From positions 560,683-624,682 of the forward strand of contig VZTI01004616.1 of the NCBI GenBank assembly GCA_013397865.1: DNA of 64,000 nt. The letters run 5' to 3'. Shown piece after piece: positions 39,201 through 47,845 of this stretch. The DNA is from Struthidea cinerea (lineage: Eukaryota > Chordata > Aves > Passeriformes > Corcoracidae). A program made the translations under genes and the position numbers. How positions within the stretch are numbered: position 1 is the first letter of the stretch; each line of letters opens with the position of its first letter. The notes beneath the pieces were generated by a model that saw only the letters and a list, made by a program, of their open reading frames with translations, had not been told where the DNA came from and ran no database searches.

Positions 39201-40509
39201 TGGAAAATGCAGCCGATCATTCCATAAGAGATCAGTGCTGTATCTTTTTAAGGTCATTGCTAAGTGCTCTCAGAATCAAAATACCTTCAGCTAATAGAAT
39301 ACATAAAGAAAACCCTCCACAACAAACTTGCATTTCTTAAGGTATTCCTGAACAAAACCTGTAACGTATTTGTGAAGGGCTGTGTAGCTCAGCTATGTGA
39401 TTTAAAAGTGCAGACAACTTATCTTTCCTGAAAAGAAAGAATTCATGGAGATGAAACTTCACTGTTATTCTCTTCTTGGTCTAACACTGCACTGCTATAA
39501 CACCATGCATTCTGGAGTATTTATTCCCAAGACGAGTGGGTAGAAGGAAAGCATCTGCCTTCCATATGGAATATCTTCATCCTTAATCATCCAACTACCT
39601 AACAGCTAGAATGAACAATGTTTTATTTACTGCTTCCCTTTGCTTAAGAATGTCACACTGATTCCTCATCCTTCAGCAGACAGATGAGAATGTCCTGACA
39701 TCAAATCTGATACATTAACAGGTTACTTTTAAAACATTTTGCCTATTTTTTTCCTTAAATATTAAAATACTTTGAAATCCAGTTTTGAAAGACCATGAAG
39801 CTTGACAAAACCAGATATCTCCTACATTCTATAGATCTGCAAAGAAGACAATATATTCTTTTAAAGCTCAAAAATTATCTCCAGTTCTTCTAAAATGTTT
39901 CTAAAAAGGAACTTGATGACATTACTGAAAGCTCTGGAATCGAGTTGGTTGATTTGTCTGGCTGACTAGCTCCAGTTGTTAATTTAGGGGAAAGGAAGAC
40001 AAAAAGCCAGTTCATGCAGACAGAACTATGATGCTGGTGTTTGTCCAACTACTTTTTGTGAGGTTTTTTATGTTGAAAGCGACCCTTGAAAACCACTCTT
40101 ACATTTGAATTTTAAAAATACATCTGTTAAAAAAGAAATTACAGACATGTTTTACATTGGGGTGGAAAAGGGAAAGGAACACTTTTAGTCTCACTTAATT
40201 CTGTGTCTGTGCTTTTTCAGCTGTGGAATAAATGGAAATAAGAGATTTTCTCAAGGAAACAAAAGCTATAAATCTAAGGCAAATGATCAGAGTCCTCTGT
40301 TATTCTCCTGTTATTTCTCTGGAGTCTTCCCAGGAGTAGACAAATCATTCATTGTTGTAATCTGAATTCTATTTTCAAAGCAATTTAGCTACTTTTACAT
40401 CTAATTTTTACATGTCTGCACTCACAGTTCAAAAAAAGTGTTTATATGCATTTTATATATAAATTGTGACTAAGTTATCACATAGAAACCTGTAAAGACC
40501 TCTTACCAT
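17950..40509 (-). CDS. GEMIN8: GEMIN8, gem-associated protein 8 (spliced, three coding exons)
   Basis: GEMIN8 is a subunit of the SMN complex, which loads Sm proteins onto spliceosomal snRNAs in the cytoplasm and concentrates in nuclear gems. In that family it links the Gemin6-Gemin7-Unrip group to SMN. The CDS is the complement of join(17950..18200, 37215..37680, 40507..40509): 720 nt, 239 residues, phases 0 and 1, all introns GT/AG. Visible blocks are a Trp/Tyr-rich N-terminus (residues 6-46, including VYARYWRHY at 12-20), a low-complexity Ser/His/Gly/Tyr segment (47-100), an acidic stretch (101-132), the family-like DLSNMEITEELRQFFAETE (132-150), a basic Gln run (157-161), SVEPPTERPGERR (182-194) and the C-terminus QPKYWPIIPLKL (228-239). 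The match to the mammalian protein is from memory. Length is near the mammalian 242. I chose the start because the short upstream exon ends in ATG in frame with the main exon, with G at -3 and +4. Confidence 0.95.
20832..21033 (-). mobile_element. CR1 LINE fragment, 3' end
   Basis: The plus strand reads AATCATAGAATGGCTTGAG, then AAGGGACCTTAAAGATCAT, CAACCCCCCTGCCAC, GCCTGGCCTTGAACAC and GGGATGGGGCATCCA. This order is the familiar reverse complement of the avian CR1 3' region, whose tail is built on ATTCTATGA-type repeats. The element therefore points leftward, with its 3' end at about 20832, and is 5'-truncated after about 200 bases. It lies in the GEMIN8 last intron in the same orientation as the gene. 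Confidence 0.9.
21975..22285 (+). mobile_element. Possible LTR 5' part of an endogenous retrovirus
   Basis: The segment starts TGTCATGGTTTGCCCCCAG, like the beginning of bird ERVL-type LTRs recalled from memory. It continues with promoter-like features (CTCTTTAAG near 22053; TTTTTAAACTTGG near 22109) and joins the more recognisable ERVL LTR 3' part that follows. Either this is one divergent LTR or two LTR pieces have fused. The bases flanking the whole 21975-22644 unit (AGATC and TCTAC) do not match, so a simple single insertion is not demonstrated. Confidence 0.5.
22286..22644 (+). mobile_element. ERVL-type LTR, 3' portion
   Basis: Landmarks in order match the bird ERVL LTR as I remember it: GTAACAGTGACTTGGGAAG, a C-rich stretch, TTTATATA (22363-22370, TATA-like), CTGAGCATGATGTCA, GGAATATCCCTTTGGTCAG, AGAAAAGGCCTTGGCTCTG, AATAAA (22614-22619) and the terminus AACCAGCACA. 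It lies antisense to GEMIN8 in its last intron. No internal retroviral genes are attached. Confidence 0.75.
23146..23160. repeat. A-run, 15 bases
   Basis: Fifteen consecutive A bases followed by A/C-rich sequence to about 23210. It shows no adjoining retroposed body, so it is probably simple low-complexity DNA. Confidence 0.8.
25096..25120. repeat. (AAAC)n microsatellite
   Basis: About five to six AAAC units after a C-run, in the GEMIN8 last intron. It may vary in length between individuals. Confidence 0.9.
25991..26013. repeat. Short perfect inverted repeat, 10-bp arms
   Basis: CACTTCAAGT (25991-26000), spacer GGA, then ACTTGAAGTG (26004-26013), its exact reverse complement. It lies in the GEMIN8 last intron, so it could fold in the pre-mRNA. 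Confidence 0.85.
33725..33800 (-). mobile_element. CR1 LINE fragment, short 3' end
   Basis: The plus strand reads ACGGAATCACAGAATTATT, then GGGTTGGAAAAGACCTCCA and AGATTGAGT, which is the reverse complement of a second avian CR1 3' variant. Only about 75 bases are recognisable. The right limit is uncertain. The 3' end points left. Confidence 0.75.
34957..34981. repeat. Short perfect inverted repeat, 10-bp arms
   Basis: AATAGAATAA (34957-34966), spacer AAGAA, then TTATTCTATT (34972-34981), its exact reverse complement. GEMIN8 last intron. Confidence 0.8.
35900..36160 (-). mobile_element. Possible degraded LTR-like fragment
   Basis: On the minus strand a CCATTGGCTG box (near 36014-36005) lies about 45 bases before a CCCTATATCCC box (near 35968-35958), an LTR-promoter-like spacing, within a stretch less AT-rich than its surroundings. 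A 144-codon open frame at 35701-36135 crosses it but resembles no protein I know. No TG...CA termini or target duplication are found. Weak call. Confidence 0.3.
37215..37680 (-). CDS. GEMIN8: GEMIN8 main coding exon (residues 2-156 and first base of 157)
   Basis: The acceptor is a strong pyrimidine tract ending in GGCCACAG at 37681. The donor is C|GTAAGT at 37214-37209. The exon holds 155 whole codons plus one base. It encodes the Trp/Tyr-rich N-terminal region, the variable His/Ser/Gly/Tyr linker, the acidic segment and the conserved DLSNMEITEEL helix-like block. The open frame runs on through the intron on both sides, but similarity to GEMIN8 stops at the splice sites. The first base of the split Arg codon (C|GG) is the exon's last base. 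Confidence 0.93.
37681..40506 (-). other. GEMIN8: GEMIN8 intron between start-codon exon and main exon
   Basis: A 2,826-base intron from donor GTAAGA (40506-40501) to acceptor GGCCACAG (just above 37680). It contains a 17-bp tandem duplication at 38219-38252 and no other recognisable element. Confidence 0.75.
38219..38252. repeat. Tandem duplication, 2 x 17 bp
   Basis: AGTAACATATTTCCTCC (38219-38235) is followed directly by AGTAACGTATTTCCTCC (38236-38252), with one base different. Confidence 0.9.
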
Positions 40510-40546
40510 CTCTTGTGGTGTTTGTTCTGGTGATGATCAAGGTGAA
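40507..40546 (-). CDS. GEMIN8: GEMIN8 start-codon exon (37 nt of 5' UTR plus ATG)
   Basis: This is a 40-base exon on the minus strand. The acceptor is a pyrimidine-rich tract ending in TTTTCTAG just above 40546. The donor is GTAAGA at 40506-40501. The last three exon bases (40509-40507) are ATG, so the exon adds only the initiator Met and the remaining 37 bases are 5' UTR. Splicing to the next exon gives ATG-GAA in phase 0, with G at -3 and G at +4, a good Kozak context. I infer the exon from its splice signals and from the frame and length it gives. An mRNA read would be decisive. An unseen alternative first coding exon cannot be excluded. Confidence 0.75.
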
Positions 40547-41050
40547 CTAGAAAAGAAAAGAGTAGCTTTTTAATTCATAAAAATATACATATTAAGGTGG
40601 TCACAGGCACTGAATGTTTTTTTTGTTATATTTGAGTACTATGACCTACAGCTGTCAAATATCCCTTCTCTGTTGTGGCGAGTTGAAGTCTCTTATTTAT
40701 AGATTTTGATTAGCAGCAGTAAAAATCCCATTCTTTAAAATTCCCTGCTAAAATAAGAAAGCTAAAAGGGAGCCTTCTACAAAATGCAGTCCAAAATGCT
40801 GGAACTTCTCCCATTGCTCTTCTCTTTCTTTATGCTTCCACAACCTTTATTTTCCAAGTTAATGCCAAACAAAAATCGTAAAACTTAAAGGAAACAAACT
40901 GTTCTTACTTTTTAGCTGTGTCTGCACAGGGACTTGTATAAAAAAAGCACTTGCCATAAAATGATTAAACCCATCCTGATTCCACTCATGCAGTAAGGTT
41001 TCTGTTTAATCTGTGGTTTTGACCACATACAGCCCCTTCTTTCTCATTCT

Positions 41051-41074
41051 CTTTTTTTTTCTTTTTTTTTTTTT
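41051..41074. repeat. Poly(T) tract with one C interruption
   Basis: Two T-runs, 41052-41060 and 41062-41074, separated by a single C. On the minus strand this is an A-rich tract within the GEMIN8 pre-mRNA. Confidence 0.85.
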
Positions 41075-44000
41075 CCCCTCCAGCATCTGTTCCTGCCTCC
41101 CATGAAGAAAACACAGGTCAGTTCAAGTTGCAACCAGATTTTTTAAATGTGAGGAACTGGCTTAAGGAAGAGGGGCAACTGGACAGGAAAAAAATTAAAA
41201 AGGGGAAAATGGTTGTGGCGGTAAAAAGGGAGAACAAGAGCTCTACAGCCACCAGGCAGGATTTATAATCACCAACATTTCCAGTGTGGTTTACCAGTAT
41301 GTATCACTAAGAAATATTCCTAATCTCCTCTTACCTGACAATTATTTTATTACACTAATAGGTTAGCTGCTTCATTCACATATTTCTCCTGGCATTCTCA
41401 TCCTCAACCTGAACTTTATTTTAGGTGTCAGTGAAAGGTAACAGAAATGGAGTACACTAAAATACCTATTGCTACTCTTAAGATATGGTCAAATGCTATT
41501 CCCAGAAACACTGGAATATAGCCAAGACAGCACTTAAAACTCTTGTAGATTTAGACCAGGATAAAACCAGGGTTTTTCAAAATGCACAGGAATACAGTAC
41601 ATACACCAGTTGTGTTCTACCTCATATTTAACAATGCTGATTAAAGAGCAACTTTCTGTCTCTTAAGATAAGCCACACTGCATGAAAGGAGAATGGAATG
41701 GTCAAAGAAAATGCAAATCAAGCGGCAAACACAAAAGCAAATGACTGTCCTTTCCAAAGGCCACCCTAAGCTCAAACCCATAACCTCTTGGTAACACCAA
41801 TCTGTCTGCAAGAAGCTCTACATACAGGAGCAGTCCCACTGCATTTGATGGGACAACTCATGCCAGCAAAGGCTTCAGATTCAGACATTAGGCAATCAAA
41901 GCGTGTGAGTCACTGGATTCTCTCCTGCCTGCTCGGAGGAAGAAGGAAACCCAGCACTGAGATCACTGCAAAACACTGCAGTGACTTTTAACACTCAAAC
42001 CCCCCACACACATAAAGACTGCTGTGCCATCTCTCTTTGTGCATTTCAAACATCTCATTTCCAACCATAGCCTTCTTCAAAACTTTTATCTCCACTCTCA
42101 TGATGTACACATATACTTTTTGTCTCTTTCCCATATACACCTAAATACTGTCAAGGTTGCCATAATGTTATTTTCTCATCCTTAAAAACCTAAGCCCATG
42201 GTAGCTGATTCATTAATTTTCCACTTCAGAAAAGTAGGTGTGTTTAATATTCATGTTCACTCTAATTCCTACACAGCAAAAAATTCTTTGAAAGAGCTTC
42301 AGAATTAACAGAAATCAGGATTGAGCTTGATGTAAATAATTTTTTAAAGCAGTAACTGGTAAAGTCTGATATTTTATTATTAACACACAGCATGTACATA
42401 TGCTCTCTGAAAGGGAAGGAATGGAAAAAACCCTGGCAAAACCATCCAACTATATTAGTTTACCAAATATGAAAAACCTGTTTTGCCAAACACAGAAACT
42501 TTAATTATTTTCATAAATTATTTATAAAACATTAGACTACAAATATAAAGCAGAGCATAAAAATGCTGCAAGAGAGGACACTAAATTAAAAAATGAGTTT
42601 GTTTTATTTTCAGTTGAATTACTCTTCCAAAACAAACTACATAAAATATGAAACATGACAAGCAGCAGAAAATAAATGTAATAGTTCTACTTCTATAATT
42701 CATACTTAAAAGAATAAAATATGGAACCAACTGAACATGTGAAACTCACCAGCAAATGTACAATTTAAAATGGCAAAGAGATTTGTTTGCTTATACTGAT
42801 CATTAATGACGGAAATATTTTTCTACTTCCTTTTCCCAGTTTAATGAACTGATAATGAACCAGGGACGTACTCACTTTCATCAAAACATGTCTGTCCCCT
42901 TACCCCTTGCGGCAGGTGAGCATTAGTGAAAATAAATAAATCTGATCACAGTATTTAATTCCCTTGGAGTCAATAGAAATTGAGACAATGTCTGCCATAC
43001 CGTGATACACACCTCAACACACTGGGGTTTATAACTTGTTAAGTCCCACTCTGGGACTGACTAGTGGTGTGTTGGATACAGTGTGGCCACATGGAGGTAA
43101 CAGGGACAGCCCCAAGCCCAGTGCAGGATCAGTGAGGGTTCCACTATCCACGACATCCATCGACACAAGATTAACTAACCTGTTGCATGATATTATGGTA
43201 AAAAACATCATATGTTATTAAAGGAAGGTGGAATTTCAATAAATTCAGCAGGTTTCAACAAAACACATTTATACAAAGCTTTCATGAAAAAGCCAACTGT
43301 GTTTGAATTGGAAGTGTCCCTAACAACAGACAGCTGACCAGCCCCTCTGCCCACTGCTGCTTTTGTCTCTGAAGTGAGAAGCGTCTTCAGTCAGGCCAGA
43401 GCTGCCCTAACTCAGTATCCAGGTTCTGGCAATGGTTATTAAGAGATACTCAGTAAAATGTGACACTAACATATTTATACAGGAATTACTTTTCCAGGTG
43501 CATTTGTCCTGATTTCAGCAAGTGGTAGTTCAGACACTTTCTTTTTTACATCTCCAAACTGGTTTTCGCATTTAAAGCCAAAACCCCCATTAGTAATAGT
43601 GGTTTCCAATAAATCCCCTGGCAGTAAATTTCACAGTTTAAGGGATTAAACATAATTTTGTGCTGTATATTTTGAACTCACCCTAGTACATACTAGCTAA
43701 AAAAATGTGAACATAACAACATCAATAGTGTGCATTCTCCCATAAACACTGTTTCATTTTATACTTCTGATGCTTACTCTTGGTGCAGAATTATCACCAG
43801 AAGAGGGAAATGTCTGAAAAGTGGTCTGACATTCTGTGCTTCAGATTAACACAGTGCATTGCTATGACGTTAACTTTAATACCAAAGTGCCCTAGTTACA
43901 GTCACGCAGAAACACAAGCCTGTGATTGCTGGGACAGCTGGCAGCAAAAGTTATTTCTCTTCAAAAGAAGGGGTAAAAATTCCCAACACTATACACTGCA

Positions 44001-44283
44001 TTGTGGTTTGTGAATGGCTGTAAAGACTTGTCCAGCACTTAGGATACAGTTACGGCTGCTTCTCATCCCAACAGGAGAGCTATGAAGACCCACCTATCAC
44101 TGTGATGTCCACATCAGTGTCCTTAAAACAACAGTAGCAACTCCTGTGAATGGAAGGGAAACAAATAAACATAATGCAAAATCATATTCTCAAACTTTAG
44201 CATATGTATTACAGCTCTTTTGGCCTGAGCAGAAACCGAGGCAGTGTAATCCACTGTGGCTCCCCAAAAGAAGGTTGTGGTGG

Positions 44284-44301
44284 TTTTTTTTTTTTTTTTT
44301 T
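44284..44301. repeat. Poly(T) tract, 18 bases
   Basis: Eighteen consecutive T bases, about 300 bases inside the GEMIN8 first intron from the CpG island. Confidence 0.85.
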
Positions 44302-44609
44302 CCTGAGCTCCACGCCATTGACCCAAAAGCTATTTCGGCCAAAAATCAGAGGGAAAAAATGAAGTGCTAAAAGCTGTACAATTATCAATAACCCAGTTAG
44401 CTTATGCTTCATTTACAGCTCGTCAGTTTAGTCATAAACAAGGAAGAGGATAAAACTTCTCCAGTACAGCTTTTGAAGGCATAAGTAATTTCATGGTCGC
44501 ACAGATGTCGTGTGCAGACGCCGGCAAGTGACTTAAAAGGCTCGCAGAAGCGATGAGCAGCTCCCGCCTCTGCAAACAGGGCACACAATTACATCCAAAG
44601 GCTGGCAGG

Positions 44610-45162
44610 AGCACAGGCCTGGAGCCCCGGCTGCCCCCGGCCCCAGCGCACAGAGCGCCGCTCTCGCCCGAGCTCCCTCACCGCCGCCCCAGGCCCGGGC
44701 CCGATAAACTGCAAAGAAACGGCAAAGCCCCGCGCCCGTACCGGGGCCACCACCACCACCTGGCGCCACGACCACCGCCCTGGGCCCCGCCAGGCGCCCG
44801 GGCTCCCACATCTCCCACCCGAGCCCTTCGCTTTCCCGCTCCCGCCGCCGTTTCGCCCCGGCTGCCACCGCCCTCAGCCCGGCCCCCTCCCCAGGCCGCA
44901 GCCTGCGCGGGGGCACCGCCGTCCCCGCACCCACCCGGGCAGCCTGGGGCTCCGGCGGGCGAGGGCAGCCGCGCAGAGCCGCCTCCCGCGTTCCCCCGCT
45001 CCGTTCCGGCAGGGCCAGCGCGCCTTCCCCCGGCGCTTCCGCCCGGCGCTCCCCGGGCCCGCGGCGCCACCGCGTGGTGTTGTGGGGAGGCGCCGCCGGG
45101 GCCCCGCTCCCCGCAGCCGCCCCATGGAGCCGCAGGCTCCTCACGGAGCCGGCGCTACGTGT
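44610..45162 (-). promoter_or_regulatory. GEMIN8: CpG island, likely GEMIN8 promoter and non-coding first exon
   Basis: This block of about 550 bases is far richer in G+C and in CG dinucleotides than its AT-rich surroundings. It lies about 4 kb upstream of the GEMIN8 start-codon exon, where a broad promoter and untranslated exon 1 are expected. Possible minus-strand donors include GTGAGG at 44681-44676 and another GTGAGG near 45143. I cannot choose between them. Long open frames on both strands here are by-products of high GC. The island ends abruptly against a CR1 fragment. Confidence 0.7.
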
Positions 45163-45590
45163 TCACAGCATCACAGGATCAATCAGGTTGGGAAAGACCT
45201 GCGAGATCATCGAGTCCAACCTATGACCGAACATCACCTTGTCAACTAAACCGTGGCACTGAGTGCCACGTCCAGTCTTTTCTTAACCACCTCCCTGAGC
45301 AGTCTATTCCAATGTCTAATCACCCTTTCCGTGAAAAACTTCTTCCTAATGTCCAACCTAAACCTCCCCTGGCACAGCTTAACATTATCTCTTCTCGTCC
45401 TGTCACTCGTCACCCGGGAAAAGAGACCAAGAAGAGACCTCCCTACAGCCTCCTTCCAGGGATTTGTGGAGAGCAGTAAGGTCTCCACTGAGCCTCCTTT
45501 TCTCCAGGCTGAACACCCCCAGCTCCCTCAGCCGCTCCTCACAGGACTTGTGCTCCAGACCCTTCACCAGCTTCATTTCCCTACTCCGGG
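45163..45590 (-). mobile_element. CR1 LINE fragment, 3' region with ORF2 C-terminus
   Basis: The plus strand begins TCACAGCATCACAGGATC, then GGTTGGGAAAGACCTGCGA and GATCATCGAGTCCAACC, the reverse complement of a CR1 3' end. It continues through about 430 bases of CR1 sequence, including the TTTTCTCCAGGCTGAACA and AGCTCCCTCAGCCGCTCCT landmarks. The element points left, with its 3' end touching the GEMIN8 CpG island, and is 5'-truncated at about 45590. Part of the ORF2 C-terminal coding sequence remains (see separate entry). Confidence 0.9.
45246..45488 (-). pseudogene. CR1 ORF2 C-terminal remnant
   Basis: This 80-codon open frame contains KLCQGRFRLDIRKKFFTERV, then RHWNRLLREVV and RLDVAL, which resemble the extreme C-terminus of the CR1 reverse-transcriptase polyprotein as seen in many bird copies. 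The endonuclease and reverse-transcriptase domains are absent, so the piece is a dead fragment. The usual spacer residues between REVV and KKRLDVAL appear to be missing compared with copies I recall, which suggests a small internal deletion. Confidence 0.8.
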
Positions 45591-47817
45591 AAGTTCTGAG
45601 TTCCTACTGTCCCACCTGATCCCCGGTTGCCGTCTCAAATCCCAGGCACACACAGTGAGTAACCAAGCTGAAGTGTTACTCGAAACACGCGTATGCTGCG
45701 CTGGTGGTGCTGTGGCACTGCCATACTTTACCATCTGGTTATTATTTTTTCCATAATTAATTTCTTAACTTTCTGTTCAGGTTCTGTACTGAGCTGGTAT
45801 TTTCACGGGACTGTGTATGAGCGGCCCCTTGGGGACCTGTCACAGCTGGCAGAGCAGGAATTGCGTTTTCCCCTGTGTAACATTTTACACTCTCTATATT
45901 AAATTTTCCAGCTATTACCTGGTGCCATAATGTTGTTGTGTGTTTCTTCATGGTCAATAAACCCCTCAGCTGTACCATACTGAATAGCCCAGTATCCTCA
46001 ACAGACCGTGCCATCCCATCATCTGTGCCTTTCTCCGGACAACTCATGGATGGGCTGTAACACACAAATACGGCTCTGATCAGTATGCTACTGATCCTGG
46101 CAAGAAGGACTCCCGTGGGTCTTCTCTCTACTAAGGCTATTTGTCTTCCCTACTTTCCGTGCTTTTAATTAATACTTTCGGTACAAGAAATCCACCCATT
46201 ACTCCTGTTTTTCAGCTCTCCTGGTGTGCTGACTGCTCTAGCTGCTTGCTTGCTGAAAATTTTAGCAGCTCATATCAAGACAACTTCCCTTTGTTACCTG
46301 CTTTAATTAAAAAACCCCATTGTGAAGCATAATTTCATATTGAGTGTCATTCATATAGCAGATTTCTACATGTATTTCCCATATATCTACTGAAGCTATT
46401 TTTAAAAATAATTTCTACTAATTTGCCTGGTATGGGCAACAGATTTAATAGTTCACAAGATCTTCTTTAAAAGTGGTAAAAATGGTAGGATTTAAATATA
46501 TTTTCAAAATATTAAGAGCGCTAAGTCACCCATTCTAAAATGCTAATGGCTTCTCCATTGTCCATGTATTCTTTTCTTCCAGCTACTATGTCACTGTGTG
46601 GTTTCCTATGGGAGTCAGGCATCTGTGCAGAGCTGAGAAGTCTAGACTGCAGTGGATTTAAACTGTGGTCCTGTTCAGCCCCTGCATGATGAGTGTTTTG
46701 TGATTTCCCTGTGTATGGCCAAAAAACTCATAGAGAGCCTCTCTGTCTCCAAGAAAGAAGTGCATCAGACAATCACTAGCCTCCTTTGTCTGGTGGGCAC
46801 CCAATGCACTCAGAGACTCTTCCAGCTTTTCTTGCTCTGATCTGTGTATTCCTAGAGGCAGATTTGTGTTGCTTTATGCTCACACATTGGTATCTGCTTT
46901 TACACATGGCAAACTGATGGCTGAAGGCTGTGGACAGCCGCACATCAAGGTTATCTTAGAGAGTCAGTAGGTTAAAAAAGGAATCAGGCAAATCATAAAT
47001 GAAATATCTATCAGTCATCAAGACATAGCTCTGGCTTAGGAAGTCCCGGTGCACTAAGAAAGAGCTGCTCTATGCTTTCCCTGTTCACTCCTGAGGACAC
47101 TGACACAGTGATGAAGCATGCAGACCTTTAGTTGGAGTAAATGATGTTGATATGTGATTATGTTATGTATATATTAAAATGAAGGCATGCTTTCTTGCTG
47201 AACTGCTGCACTTTGTATGGGAGAAAGGCATCAGGGCAACCTGCACAGAGGTATGGCATATGTGTTGGTTTTGTTAAAGTTACCAGTGTCAGGCAAAGAC
47301 GTCAAGTAATGTCTTACTGATGCTGCTATGTAGATTTTGAAAATGCAATCAGGCTGTTCTTAGTTTTGTGATATTTCACTTTAAAATACTACTCTTTTGG
47401 GTAGTCTTACAAAATGTACATTCTCCTGGTTCACTGCTTCTTGCTTATTTCCTTCTATCTGCCTTAGTTATGCATATTTGCACTTGCACAGTTACTGTCT
47501 GGAAGCACAGAAAAAGTTATCTTATGGGATCTACACAGATATCACTATAAATAAACTTTTGATTATATGCACTTTTTAAACAGTGAAATCAGTACTTCTT
47601 GTCTGCTGAAAATCAATTTCTTCCTCTGTGTTTCACCTGGTCACTTTCCCTGAATCTTTCACTTCACAAAATATCTGCTGCTGTCTGAGCTGTGTTTTCC
47701 TTGGAATACTGTGTAGATATTTAATGAATTTAAAGACTACCTTATCACAGGTTAGGTAAGGTTTGCTTCTAAAGGAAACCCCCTTATGTGATCCCTCCCA
47801 CAACCCAACAGTAGAGA

Positions 47818-47845
47818 AGGTCTCACCTTCTCTAAGGTGAGACCT
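47818..47845. repeat. Perfect inverted repeat, 12-bp arms, 4-base loop
   Basis: AGGTCTCACCTT (47818-47829), spacer CTCT, then AAGGTGAGACCT (47834-47845), its exact reverse complement. The stem is half G+C and would be a stable hairpin. Flanking GAGA and TCTC could extend it with a bulge. No gene is adjacent. Confidence 0.9.

Larger units (their letters stand above)
40547..44609 (-). other. GEMIN8: GEMIN8 first intron
   Basis: AT-rich DNA between the start-codon exon and the CpG island. It contains a T-rich run (41051-41074) and an 18-T run (44284-44301). No other exon is convincingly visible, though further short untranslated exons could hide here. Confidence 0.5.

Noticed and set aside
44533..45144. 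203-codon minus-strand frame and overlapping plus-strand 308-codon frame in the CpG island
   Set aside because: Both are Pro/Arg/Gly/Ala-rich products of extreme GC content without recognisable domains. The plus frame runs straight into CR1 sequence.
45693..46065. Overlapping short frames just past the CR1
   Set aside because: No similarity to known proteins. I could not extend the CR1 or identify another repeat here.
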